Numbered from the stretch's first letter, positions 1-6,529 are shown. The stretch is 8,947 nucleotides of DNA from Candidatus Bathyarchaeota archaeon (GCA_030626685.1 DAOUTL010000048.1:1-8947), one strand, 5' to 3'. Numbers and translations are program-made. Notes: generated from the letters alone by a model not told the origin.

Positions 1-2
1 TA

Positions 3-293
3 AACAATCCAAGACTGCTAAACATCACTTTCACCACGTTCAGACGTTGGAAGGGCACAATGGAATACCATAAGACCAAAGACATCTTACACGTCAAACA
101 ATTGCTGGGCCACAAGAACATTCAGAGCACCATGGTTTACATAAACTTGGAAGCGGCATTATTCACCGACAGAAATGACGAGTTTCACTTTGCAACAGCC
201 AAAACAGTTGAAGAAGCCGGCAAACTCATTGAAGTAGGCTTTGAATACATCTGCCACCATGAAAGCGTTATGCTACTGAGAAAGCGCAAGTGA
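3..293 (+). CDS. Tyrosine recombinase/integrase, C-terminal fragment (5' end outside window)
   Basis: This is the catalytic C-terminal end of a phage-integrase/XerC-like tyrosine recombinase. The family cuts and rejoins DNA through a covalent 3'-phosphotyrosine. The frame is open from the left edge, so the ATG at 60 is internal and not the start. Visible landmarks are the FRRW segment carrying the conserved Arg (codon 42-44), the LLGHKNIQST segment with the conserved His (codon 111-113), and the nucleophile Tyr in MVYINLE (codon 138-140). A tail of about 45 residues ending in RKRK follows, a type I recall from archaeal chromosomal integrases. The first residue of the HxxR motif, normally His, is Thr here (codon 33-35, FTTFR), so activity may be reduced or lost. 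The family call is firm; whether the protein is functional is open. Confidence 0.85.
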   Translation, partial: NNPRLLNITFTTFRRWKGTMEYHKTKDILHVKQLLGHKNIQSTMVYINLEAALFTDRNDEFHFATAKTVEEAGKLIEVGFEYICHHESVMLLRKRK

Positions 294-330
294 AAAGTTT
301 GATACCTACAGTAAAAACTTTAAACCTAAG

Positions 331-342
331 GCTTTATAAATA
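331..342 (+). promoter_or_regulatory. TATA box of the TBP gene
   Basis: The stretch GCTTTATAAATAG fits an archaeal TATA box, preceded by the purine-containing CCTAAG as a possible BRE. It lies about 40 bp before the ATG at 378, predicting transcription start near 360. The ribosome site is probably GTGAT at 368-372, complementary to the 16S 3' end, five bases before the ATG. Confidence 0.6.
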
Positions 343-377
343 GTATTTAAACATTCACTAATAGCAAGTGATGTTTC

Positions 378-941
378 ATGCCAGAGGTTAAAGCCGTATA
401 TATACACATAGAAAACGTTGTTGCTTCTGCAACTCTAAATCAGAAAGTCGACTTAAACGCTGTTGTGAAGGGTTTTCCAGGAGTGGAATATCGTCCAGAA
501 CAGTTTCCCGGATTGGTGTTTAGGCTTAAAAGACCGAAGACAGCCACGTTAATTTTTAACTCTGGAAAAATGGTTTGCACGGGAGCAAAGTCGGAAAAGG
601 AAGCACGCAGGGCGGTTGCGAAAGTTGTTAAGGAACTGAAAAATGGTGGAATAATCATCATCGGCAAACCGGAGCTAAAAATCCAAAATATAGTTGCTTC
701 TGCAAGTTTAGGCGGAAGGATAGACCTAGAAACGGCAACGTATTCTCTTGGAAAAACAATGTATGAGCCGGAACAGTTTCCAGGACTGATTTACAGAATG
801 GACGACCCGAAAGTTGTTATACTGTTGTTTGCAAGTGGAAAACTTGTTTGCACAGGAGCGAAGAAAGAACAAGATGTTTACGATGCTGTGCATAAGCTTC
901 ACAAGATACTAGAGGAACAAAACCTACTGTTTTATGAATAA
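378..941 (+). CDS. tbp: TATA-box-binding protein (TBP)
   Basis: TBP is the archaeal general transcription factor. It binds and bends the TATA box and, with TFB, recruits RNA polymerase. The 187 residues form the two direct repeats of the TBP saddle, about residues 8-94 and 101-186. Each repeat has the signatures (E)QFPGL and F(N/A)SGK(M/L)VCTGAK. The four kinking phenylalanines are present as F43/F60 and F134/F151, each pair 17 residues apart as in yeast TBP (F99/F116 and F190/F207). The length matches archaeal TBPs. The protein ends EEQNLLFYE, without the long acidic tail some archaeal TBPs carry. The gene appears monocistronic with its own TATA box, and is convergent with pyrE 33 bp downstream. 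Confidence 0.97.
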   Translation: MPEVKAVYIHIENVVASATLNQKVDLNAVVKGFPGVEYRPEQFPGLVFRLKRPKTATLIFNSGKMVCTGAKSEKEARRAVAKVVKELKNGGIIIIGKPELKIQNIVASASLGGRIDLETATYSLGKTMYEPEQFPGLIYRMDDPKVVILLFASGKLVCTGAKKEQDVYDAVHKLHKILEEQNLLFYE

Positions 942-974
942 GAAACTTCCTTTAACCTTCAATTCACGCAGTTT

Positions 975-1598
975 CTACCCCTTTTTAACCTGCTTCAGAA
1001 TGGTTTTCAGTTGTTCCTCGTTTATTGCTCCAATTTCACAGAGTTTGTTGGCTATTTCGCTTATCTTTAGCATTGCATGAAGCTTTATTCCGCTTTTCTC
1101 AAGTTGTTTGCTTCCCCCTTCTTCTCTGTCCAGAAGCACTACTACATCGCTTACCACTCCACCTTCAGCCACTATGGCTTTTGCTGCCTTTCTCAAAGAC
1201 AACCCCGTTGTAATCAGATCGTCAATGAGTAAAACACGGTCTCCAGGTGTGAGGACACCCTCTATTCTTCTTTGTCTTCCGTGAAGATGTACGCCTTTGC
1301 GGATGTATAGGAATGGTTTTTTCAAGTTGTAAGCAATTAAACATGCGAAAGGAATGCCGGCAACTGGAATTCCAGCTGTTCTCTCAAAATTTTCTACGCC
1401 TACTTCCTTTTTTATGAAGTTAACGTATAAGTTGCAGACTTTTCGAAAAACCTCTGGAAAGCTTGGAATTATCCTTAGGTCTATGTAGTATGGACTTATC
1501 TTTCCGCTGGTGAGTTTAAAGGCTCCAAACTGTAGGGCACCTATTTTGTTCAAGATTTTGCAAATCTCAACTTTGACTGCTTCACCGCTTTTTTCCAT
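975..1598 (-). CDS. pyrE: Orotate phosphoribosyltransferase
   Basis: The enzyme joins orotate to PRPP to give orotidine 5'-monophosphate in pyrimidine synthesis in the cytoplasm. The 207-residue protein has the type I phosphoribosyltransferase signature LLIDDLITTG (residues 123-132), where the PRPP phosphates bind. It also has the OPRT segments SPYYIDLR (35-42), AGIPVAGIPFA (75-85) and YIRKGVHLHG (98-107), the last being the flexible catalytic loop. I chose the ATG at 1598 because longer versions run into the upstream hydrolase gene and add no family sequence. An in-frame TTG at 1604 is an alternative start, because the GAGG at 1615-1618 is better spaced from it. The gene lies 10 bp after the hydrolase stop, probably in one transcript, with the ribosome site over the end of that gene. 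Confidence 0.95.
   Translation of the reverse strand: MEKSGEAVKVEICKILNKIGALQFGAFKLTSGKISPYYIDLRIIPSFPEVFRKVCNLYVNFIKKEVGVENFERTAGIPVAGIPFACLIAYNLKKPFLYIRKGVHLHGRQRRIEGVLTPGDRVLLIDDLITTGLSLRKAAKAIVAEGGVVSDVVVLLDREEGGSKQLEKSGIKLHAMLKISEIANKLCEIGAINEEQLKTILKQVKKG
981..988 (+). terminator. Possible U-rich terminator for the TBP gene
   Basis: A CTTTTTAA tract lies about 40 bp beyond the TBP stop, inside the 3' end of the convergent pyrE gene. Archaeal RNA polymerase often stops at T-rich tracts without a hairpin. A single T5 run is weak evidence. Confidence 0.25.
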
Positions 1599-1608
1599 AC
1601 GCAATGTT

Positions 1609-2304
1609 TCACATCCTCTTAGAAACTTGGTAAATTTTACCCACTTCGGGAACCAAACATTTGACATCTGGCATCTCCTTCTTGAGGAGCTCACCGAACT
1701 TCTTCAGGTCCGCCGTTGAACCTGTATGATACGGAACAGCCACCTTAGGCTTTATTAACCTCGCAACTTCAACACCGGTTTCAGGCGAAGTGCCTGGAGC
1801 AATCCCCACGGTGCAGAAAACAACGTCAATTTTCTCCCTTTCACCTATGGCTGCCATCTCTGGAAATGGTAAACTATCCGCTGTGTGGAAGACTTTGACT
1901 CCGTCCTCGCTTGTAATTATGAAGGACACAGGCGTAGCTGCTGGTGGATGGTTACATTTTTCAGCCTTCACCGAAACTTCACCAAACTTCACCTCTGAAC
2001 CAGGCTGGACCTCACACAATTTTTCCGAGGGGATTACATTCTGCAATCTTCTCACCGAGGTTGGGTCAGCAACCACCATGCACTGCGTGAGTTTATGCAT
2101 TTCTGAAACGATTGATTGGTCCAAATGGTCATAATGCTCATGCGTAATCAGGATTGCATCAACATTTTTGAAGTCTCTAGGTTTAACGTCCACGGGGTCT
2201 ATAACTAACGTTTTTGAGGGTGTTTTAATGGTTACTCCAGCATAACGGTTAAACCACACAAATAAGATTTCATTTTTTTCGGGAGTTTTTGTTTCTATAG
2301 ACAT
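1609..2304 (-). CDS. Metallo-beta-lactamase-fold metal-dependent hydrolase (UlaG/UPF0173-like)
   Basis: This is a 231-residue cytoplasmic hydrolase of the metallo-beta-lactamase superfamily. The metal-binding motif is THEHYDH (H55, H57, D59, H60). Further ligands are probably H119 in CNHPP, D143 in HTADS and H193 in PYHTGS. The compact layout, with an Asp in HTADS and a late His, resembles the UlaG/UPF0173 subgroup, whose archaeal members mostly have unknown substrates. The ATG at 2304 is preceded by GGTGA (2312-2316) at a spacing of 7. It is the first gene of a likely two-gene unit with pyrE, but nothing in the sequence ties its substrate to pyrimidines. The fold is certain; the reaction is not. 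Confidence 0.9.
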   Translation of the reverse strand: MSIETKTPEKNEILFVWFNRYAGVTIKTPSKTLVIDPVDVKPRDFKNVDAILITHEHYDHLDQSIVSEMHKLTQCMVVADPTSVRRLQNVIPSEKLCEVQPGSEVKFGEVSVKAEKCNHPPAATPVSFIITSEDGVKVFHTADSLPFPEMAAIGEREKIDVVFCTVGIAPGTSPETGVEVARLIKPKVAVPYHTGSTADLKKFGELLKKEMPDVKCLVPEVGKIYQVSKRM

Positions 2305-2335
2305 TTAAGGTTCACCAAAAAGATTATTGTATTAA

Positions 2336-2352
2336 GCGTTTAAAAGACCTTT
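2336..2352 (-). promoter_or_regulatory. Probable TATA box of the hydrolase-pyrE unit
   Basis: On the minus strand AAAGGTCTTTTAAACGC gives a TATA-like core about 37 bp before the ATG at 2304, predicting a transcript start near 2315 and a very short leader. The core lies inside one copy of a 12-bp repeat. Confidence 0.45.
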
Positions 2353-2401
2353 GATGTGGAACCCATCTGCAACATAGTCTCCGTTACACTTAAAAGACCT
2401 T
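2340..2401. repeat. 12-bp direct repeat pair, 50 bp apart, in a divergent promoter region
   Basis: TTAAAAGACCTT occurs at 2340-2351 and again at 2390-2401, exactly 50 bp apart. One copy overlaps the probable hydrolase TATA box; the other lies about 40 bp before the larA ATG. Related shorter elements flank them: TTAAGGTTC at 2305-2313 and GAACCTTTA at 2406-2414, nearly inverted relative to each other. The set could be binding sites for a regulator or simply paired TATA elements. Confidence 0.55.
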
Positions 2402-2407
2402 GAAAGA

Positions 2408-2431
2408 ACCTTTAAACTCCCACAATTGGAG
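2408..2431 (+). promoter_or_regulatory. Candidate TATA and ribosome site for larA
   Basis: Two TATA-like stretches precede larA: CTTAAAAG at 2389-2396, which would give a leader of about 20 bases, and CCTTTAAAC at 2409-2417, which would give an almost leaderless transcript. GGAG at 2428-2431, ten bases before the ATG, favours the first with a led transcript. The sequence alone does not decide. Confidence 0.35.
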
Positions 2432-2441
2432 CGAGTTAAAC

Positions 2442-3716
2442 ATGGTCGAAATATGGCTTCCCTACGGGAGAACAGAGATATGCGTAAGGGTTCCAACGCG
2501 AAATTTTTTGGGTTCAATAGAGCCTAAGGAAAAACCCGGCGTACCAGACGCTAAGATGGAGATTGAAAGGGCGTTAAAAGAACCCGTTGGTTCTAAAAAG
2601 TTAAGTGAAATCGTGAAGCCGGAACATAAAGTGGCAATAGTTGTGGATGATGCAACCAGACCCGCGCCAAGCCATTTGATGGTTCCGCCGATACTTGATG
2701 AACTAAACATGGTTGGAGTTAAAGATGAGAACATAACGGTTATTTTTGGTTGCGGAACGCATAGGGCTGTTACGCGTGAAGAAGCTGTGAAATTGTTGGG
2801 TGAAGAGGTTCTTAACCGTGTGAAAGCCATAAGCCACGATTGCAGAGCTCAAGACTTGGTTTACATAGGTAAAACGCGGAAACATGGAACAGAAATCCGT
2901 TTAAACCGCGTTTTCGCTGAGGCGGATGTGAAAATCTTAACGGGAGATGTATGTTTCCATTATTATGCTGGTTACGGCGGAGGAAGAAAAAGTGTTTTAC
3001 CAGCGGTTACTGGCAAAGAAACGATAAAGCACAATCATGTCATGCTTTTGCATCCGAAAGCCAAAACTGGAGTTTTAGATGGAAACCCCGTTCATGAGGA
3101 CATGGTTGAAGCCGCAAAACTTGCAAAAGTAGACTTCATTTTAAACGTTGTAATTAACAGTAAAGGTGAGGTTGTCAAAGCTTTCGCGGGCGACTTAGAA
3201 CAAGCGTTCCATGAGGGAACAAAACTTGTTGACGAAATGTACCGTATACTAGTAGACCGCAAAGCAGACGTAGTTGTTGTTAGTTCTGGTGGGTATCCAG
3301 CAGATGTAAACCTCTTCCAAGCCTACAAAGGCGTTGACAACGCCCTTGAAGTTGTTAAACGCGGCGGCGTGATAATTTTAGCGGCTGAATGTCCGGAAGG
3401 GCATGGAAACCCGGTCTTTTATGATTGGATGGTTAAGTTCAAAGATTTAAAGGCTGTTGAAAAAAGAATCAAGCGCAACTTTGTCTTAGGCGGGCATAAA
3501 GCCTACTATCTGATGAAAGCTCTGGAAAAGGTTCAGATATTCTTGGTTTCCTCGATGCCCAACTATTATGCCACGAACATTTTTAAATTAAAAACGGCGA
3601 GAGCAGTAAACGATGCCTTAAATGAGGCTTTCCACATTGTTGGAAAAAACGCCAAAGTTTGGACGTTGCCTTATGGAAACTTTACACTGCCAAAGGTTAA
3701 AACAAGCGAGGAGTAA
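2442..3716 (+). CDS. larA: LarA-family nickel-pincer lactate/2-hydroxyacid racemase
   Basis: LarA-family enzymes racemise or epimerise 2-hydroxyacids by hydride transfer through a nickel-pincer nucleotide bound covalently to a lysine. The 424-residue protein keeps the family core: DDATRP (D70, R73), GTHR (H107), HYYAGYGGGRKSVLPAV (H173 and cofactor lysine K183), HNH (H199), and QAYK (Q293, K296). These line up at nearly constant offset with L. plantarum LarA D72, R75, H108, H174, K184, H200, Q295 and K298 as I remember them. Where that enzyme has Tyr294 and Trp358 near the substrate, this one appears to have F292 and a YY pair at 355-356, so the substrate may not be lactate. I chose the ATG at 2442 because the protein then begins MVEIWLPYG, as in relatives; a TTG at 2400 would add 14 unrelated residues. 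The cofactor genes larB, larC and larE are absent from this window. Confidence 0.9.
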   Translation: MVEIWLPYGRTEICVRVPTRNFLGSIEPKEKPGVPDAKMEIERALKEPVGSKKLSEIVKPEHKVAIVVDDATRPAPSHLMVPPILDELNMVGVKDENITVIFGCGTHRAVTREEAVKLLGEEVLNRVKAISHDCRAQDLVYIGKTRKHGTEIRLNRVFAEADVKILTGDVCFHYYAGYGGGRKSVLPAVTGKETIKHNHVMLLHPKAKTGVLDGNPVHEDMVEAAKLAKVDFILNVVINSKGEVVKAFAGDLEQAFHEGTKLVDEMYRILVDRKADVVVVSSGGYPADVNLFQAYKGVDNALEVVKRGGVIILAAECPEGHGNPVFYDWMVKFKDLKAVEKRIKRNFVLGGHKAYYLMKALEKVQIFLVSSMPNYYATNIFKLKTARAVNDALNEAFHIVGKNAKVWTLPYGNFTLPKVKTSEE

Positions 3717-3729
3717 ACCTCAAAAAGCA

Positions 3730-3738
3730 GTTAAATAG
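3730..3738 (+). promoter_or_regulatory. Possible TATA box of the acetyltransferase gene
   Basis: GTTAAATAG lies about 64 bp before the TTG start at 3797 and just after the larA stop. It would give a leader of about 37 bases. Read-through from larA, only 80 bp upstream, is also possible. Confidence 0.35.
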
Positions 3739-3796
3739 GAAAAGTGATCAACATACCTTGAAATTCACGCATTAAGGCGGAACGGAGAAAAGGAGC

Positions 3797-4297
3797 TTGC
3801 AAAAAACATTCGAAATGCGGAAATTCAACATCAATGACCTGCAACGCGTCACATATATTAATCGTGTTTGTCTACCAGAAAACTACACGGACTACTTTTT
3901 CATCGATTTGCATCATAGATTTCCAGAAACTTTCCTCGTTGCAGAAGGAGATGAGGAAGTTGTTGGCTACATAATGTGCCGCATCGAAACAGGCTTATCA
4001 AGCTTTGGTTTTCGTGGCTTAATTAAGAGGGGACACATTGTTTCGGTGGCTGTTTTGCCTCAACACAGAGGTAAAGGCGTGGGACAAGCCTTAATCACTA
4101 AAGCTATGGATGGCATGCAATTATACAATGCGAAACAATGCTTTCTAGAAGTTAGAGTAAACAACACGTCGGCAGTTAACCTCTACAAAAAGTTAGGATT
4201 CCACGTCACTCGTACAATTCGAAGCTATTACGCCGACGGGGAAGATGCCTACGTTATGAGTCGCGAAATCCATCAAAACATAAGTAAAGCAAACTAA
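3797..4297 (+). CDS. rimI: N-alpha-acetyltransferase, GNAT family (archaeal Ard1/RimI type)
   Basis: The enzyme transfers acetyl from acetyl-CoA to protein N-termini in the cytoplasm. The 166-residue protein is a single GNAT domain. The acetyl-CoA motif A is VSVAVLPQHRGKGVGQALI (residues 82-100), with the pyrophosphate loop QHRGKG. The later part, LEVRVNN..AVNLYKKLGF and then YYADGEDAYVM (144-154), closely resembles the Sulfolobus Ard1/NatA enzyme, as does LPENY (26-30) near the N-terminus. A TTG start at 3797 is supported by GGAG at 3784-3787, nine bases upstream. An ATG at 3815 would lie 19 bases from the nearest GGAG, and a stop at 3773 rules out a longer form. The orthology to archaeal NatA-like enzymes is from remembered sequence. 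The gene is convergent with the fumarase operon. Confidence 0.92.
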   Translation: MQKTFEMRKFNINDLQRVTYINRVCLPENYTDYFFIDLHHRFPETFLVAEGDEEVVGYIMCRIETGLSSFGFRGLIKRGHIVSVAVLPQHRGKGVGQALITKAMDGMQLYNAKQCFLEVRVNNTSAVNLYKKLGFHVTRTIRSYYADGEDAYVMSREIHQNISKAN

Positions 4298-4315
4298 ACA
4301 TCAAAGGTCAAACGC

Positions 4316-4333
4316 AAAAATTAAGCAGAAAAA
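4316..4333 (-). terminator. Possible U-rich terminator of the fumarase operon
   Basis: Two T5 runs on the minus strand (A runs at 4329-4333 and 4316-4320 on the plus strand) follow the beta-subunit stop at distances of about 13 and 26 bases. This fits the U-tract termination typical of archaea. No hairpin is evident. Confidence 0.4.
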
Positions 4334-4345
4334 CAGTGGTTGAAA

Positions 4346-4951
4346 CTACGGCGACAAGCCAAGTTTCTGATAGATTCTCTGCCTGTTTTTCTCAGCCTTC
4401 TTTTGAACTTCCATGAAAAGGTTGTTTCCATGCGAGTCAATAGCGATTGCTAATGGACCGAATTCTTCAACTTCTAGAATCCACATGGCTTCAGCCATTC
4501 CCAAATCAAGCCATTCGACAGTTCTAACGCTCCTTACGGCTTTTGCGGCTAATACTGCGGCTCCACCAGTGAAAGCGCCGTAAACAGCACCGTATCTTGC
4601 CATGGCTCCAGTAGTTTTTCTACCCATTCCACCCTTACCAATTATTACCCGAACTTTGAAGTTTTTAATGAATTCATCCTCAAAAACATCCATCCTTGTG
4701 CTCGTCGTTGGACCTGCTGCCACAGAAATCCATTTTTCTCCTTCCCTCTTCATCAACGGACCGCAGTGGAAAACGGCTAGACCCTCAAGGCTTATGGGCA
4801 AGGGTTTTCCTTGCTTAAAGTATTCTAGGGCTCTTCTGTGAGCTTGATCTCTGGCAGTCACCATAATTCCAGTTATGTAGAGCACGTCGTTAACCTTGAG
4901 TTTGCGAATTTCTTCCTCCGAGATAGGCGTCTTAAGTTTGTAAACAGTCAT
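4346..4951 (-). CDS. Class I fumarate hydratase, beta subunit
   Basis: This is the C-terminal half of the two-part iron-sulfur fumarase, which interconverts fumarate and malate in the TCA cycle. The 201-residue protein shows the family segments VTARDQAHRR (residues 31-40), HCGPL (62-66), AGPTTSTRMD (79-88) and the glycine-rich IIGKGGMG (103-110). The sequence does not separate fumarase from the related L-tartrate dehydratase beta subunit; a housekeeping TCA role is more likely in archaea. The ATG at 4951 has a very strong ribosome site, GAGGTGA (4957-4963), five bases upstream. That site overlaps the stop codon of the alpha gene, suggesting coupled translation. The alpha subunit is encoded 10 bp upstream. 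Confidence 0.94.
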   Translation of the reverse strand: MTVYKLKTPISEEEIRKLKVNDVLYITGIMVTARDQAHRRALEYFKQGKPLPISLEGLAVFHCGPLMKREGEKWISVAAGPTTSTRMDVFEDEFIKNFKVRVIIGKGGMGRKTTGAMARYGAVYGAFTGGAAVLAAKAVRSVRTVEWLDLGMAEAMWILEVEEFGPLAIAIDSHGNNLFMEVQKKAEKNRQRIYQKLGLSP

Positions 4952-4961
4952 CTATTTCACC

Positions 4962-5843
4962 TCACCACATTTTATGTGTTAAATACTCAACTTTCCCGTC
5001 TGAGTTAATTCGTGCGGTTGCTCTTCTGGCAGCCCAGCATTGGAAAGCAACAGCCGCTGGATAGGATGCTGGATGTCTATACGCATAGTCTACGTGCACG
5101 CCTAACACGGTGGTTTTTCCACCCAATCCCATAGGCCCAATTCCAGTCATGTTTACGGCTTCGAATATTTCCTTTTCAAGCTCCGCTATTTCCGGGTCTG
5201 GATTAGGCTCGTTTAAAGGTCTTAGCAGGGCTTTTTTGGCTAGTTTTATGGAGATGTCGGCTCCGCCTCCAATTCCGATGCCCAAAATGTTTGGTGGACA
5301 CGGTTTGGCGCCAGCCCTCATCACAGCGTCAACAACGAACTTTTTCAGCCCTTCTATTCCTTCTCCCGGAACAAGCATTCCCATGACACATGTGTTTTCT
5401 GAGCCTCCGCCCTTTGGCATCACGGTTATTTCTATGCTGTCTCCGGGCACGATTTCCCAGTTTACATACGGTATCAGCCTTCCAGTGTTGTCTCCGCTGT
5501 TCTTTTGGGTGAAGGGATTAACAGAATTTGGGCGAAGAGGAACTTCCACGGTTGCTTTTCTCGTTGCTTTTGTTAGTGCCTCTTCAATTTTGTCAAGATT
5601 TTTCGATACGGCTCCAGCCTTAACATAGAACACTATTGTGCCCGTGTCTTGGCATATTGGAGCTTGATATTTCTCAGCGAGTTCAACATTGTCTAGAACC
5701 GCTTTTAGTTGGGTTTTACCTGCTTCACCTGTTTCCTCAGCATATGCTTTTCGCAGTGCTTGCTTAACATCTTCCGGCAGATAGATTACGGCTTGCTTTA
5801 GAAGGTTAAAGGCAACATTTTCCACAATGTTTGCAGTTTCCAA
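4962..5843 (-). CDS. Class I fumarate hydratase, alpha subunit ([4Fe-4S] half)
   Basis: This is the N-terminal half of the class I hydratase, holding the oxygen-sensitive [4Fe-4S] cluster that activates the substrate. The 293-residue protein has the three expected cluster cysteines: C64 in PICQDTG, C152 in GSENTCVMG and C182 in KPCPPNILGIGIGGG. The segment RPNSVNPFTQKNSGDNTG (104-121) is also typical of the family. The start is TTG at 5843, seven bases from AGAGGG (5851-5856); no better ATG lies near the expected N-terminus. The gene leads a two-gene operon with the beta subunit. Tartrate dehydratase alpha is the main alternative, but is less likely in this housekeeping context. Confidence 0.94.
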   Translation of the reverse strand: METANIVENVAFNLLKQAVIYLPEDVKQALRKAYAEETGEAGKTQLKAVLDNVELAEKYQAPICQDTGTIVFYVKAGAVSKNLDKIEEALTKATRKATVEVPLRPNSVNPFTQKNSGDNTGRLIPYVNWEIVPGDSIEITVMPKGGGSENTCVMGMLVPGEGIEGLKKFVVDAVMRAGAKPCPPNILGIGIGGGADISIKLAKKALLRPLNEPNPDPEIAELEKEIFEAVNMTGIGPMGLGGKTTVLGVHVDYAYRHPASYPAAVAFQCWAARRATARINSDGKVEYLTHKMW

Positions 5844-5882
5844 GGATTTTCCCTCTCACTTACCAGCTTATGATGAAACAGT

Positions 5883-5895
5883 GTACTTATAATTA
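5883..5895 (-). promoter_or_regulatory. TATA box of the fumarase operon
   Basis: On the minus strand TAATTATAAGTAC contains a clear TATA core (TTATAAG, 5886-5892) about 45 bp before the TTG start. It predicts a transcript start near 5864 and a leader of about 20 bases containing the AGAGGG site. Confidence 0.55.
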
Positions 5896-6145
5896 TTTTA
5901 GATTTCATCTGGCTTGCTGATCAATGCAGCCTAGAGCTGGGTCTAATATTATTGACAAAAACGAAAAGTTGGATGGCGCCTTCTAATTAGCTCAATCAAA
6001 CGAGTTAATCAAAATCGTGTACATGGAAAGGTGTAAAAACAAATAAAGGTTGATTACAAGGATTTGTCGGGATGATCCATGAGGAAAAACCTGATAATCG
6101 TCGGTTTCATTAAGAAAACGTAAATTGTTACATGCATTTTCAACT
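5896..6145. other. AT-rich spacer without a recognisable gene
   Basis: This stretch lies between the fumarase promoter and the stop of the small membrane protein gene. I see no tRNA, no credible small RNA and no convincing reading frame. Only short frames occur, such as 14 codons at 6079-6123 (+). One inverted repeat is present: ATTAGCTC at 5986-5993 and GAGTTAAT at 6002-6009, an 8-bp stem with one G-U pair and an 8-base loop. It could act near the 3' end of the membrane protein transcript, but no T tract follows it. Confidence 0.5.
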
Positions 6146-6481
6146 TTAATCATAATAACTCCATGGAAGCTCGGAGGCAACGATCCATGAGAACAAAGCG
6201 ATGGAAACTATGAGAAGAACTATCCCAGCGATGAAGGCATAAGCTGCGGCTTTCCTTGATCTTTCTTCTTTTACAATGTCAGCTAAGCCCAAGATCGATG
6301 CAAGTATAGAAACGAGAAATGAGATGTTTGCCAACGCATTAGTTGTTAGAAGAGTCAACCTTAAAAAATCAAGCTCCAATCGCCGCGGAATTATGGTCAG
6401 GCTTCCAACCATCCAACACCCACTAATAAACAACAATACAAGACCGACAACAACAAACCGCGTCAAAGGTTTTTCACTCAT
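6146..6481 (-). CDS. Small three-helix membrane protein, family not recognised
   Basis: I do not recognise this 111-residue protein. It has three hydrophobic segments that should cross the membrane: about residues 9-31, 45-69 and 78-103. A charged stretch, IVKEERSRKA (69-78), lies between helices two and three and probably faces the cytoplasm. The ATG at 6481 is chosen over a GTG at 6496 because GGGAG (6490-6494) lies eight bases upstream of the ATG and overlaps the GTG. The gene has its own TATA box and appears to stand alone. No catalytic motif or signal-peptide cleavage site is apparent. The start, composition and hydrophobic pattern support a real gene; its function is unknown. Confidence 0.7.
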   Translation of the reverse strand: MSEKPLTRFVVVGLVLLFISGCWMVGSLTIIPRRLELDFLRLTLLTTNALANISFLVSILASILGLADIVKEERSRKAAAYAFIAGIVLLIVSIALFSWIVASELPWSYYD

Positions 6482-6518
6482 TTCAACAACTCCCACTGAA
6501 AGTTAATACTTGTCATCG

Positions 6519-6529
6519 AAATATAAGCT
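6519..6529 (-). promoter_or_regulatory. TATA box of the small membrane protein gene
   Basis: On the minus strand AGCTTATATTT gives a TATA core about 43 bp before the ATG at 6481. It predicts transcription start near 6499 and a leader of about 18 bases that includes GGGAG. Confidence 0.5.

Noticed and set aside
1599..1694. Longer pyrE start at 1694, adding 32 residues
   Set aside because: The extra segment overlaps the end of the hydrolase gene in another frame and does not resemble PyrE. The family N-terminus begins near MEKSGEAVKVE.
5110..5628. 172-codon plus-strand frame opposite fumarase alpha
   Set aside because: It is a shadow of the clearly conserved fumarase gene; its composition is mirror-like and shows no family motif.
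5870..5920. Possible C/D box small RNA (ATGATGA at 5870-5876, CTGA at 5917-5920)
   Set aside because: The spacing is right, but internal D' and C' boxes and a terminal stem are missing, and the stretch contains the fumarase promoter.
6079..6123. 14-codon frame beginning MRKNLIIVGFIKKT
   Set aside because: It looks like a protein N-terminus but stops at once, and lacks a ribosome site or continuation in another frame.
5992..6180. 62-codon minus-strand reading frame
   Set aside because: It overlaps the end of the small membrane protein gene, has no ribosome site or promoter of its own, and has no protein-like pattern.
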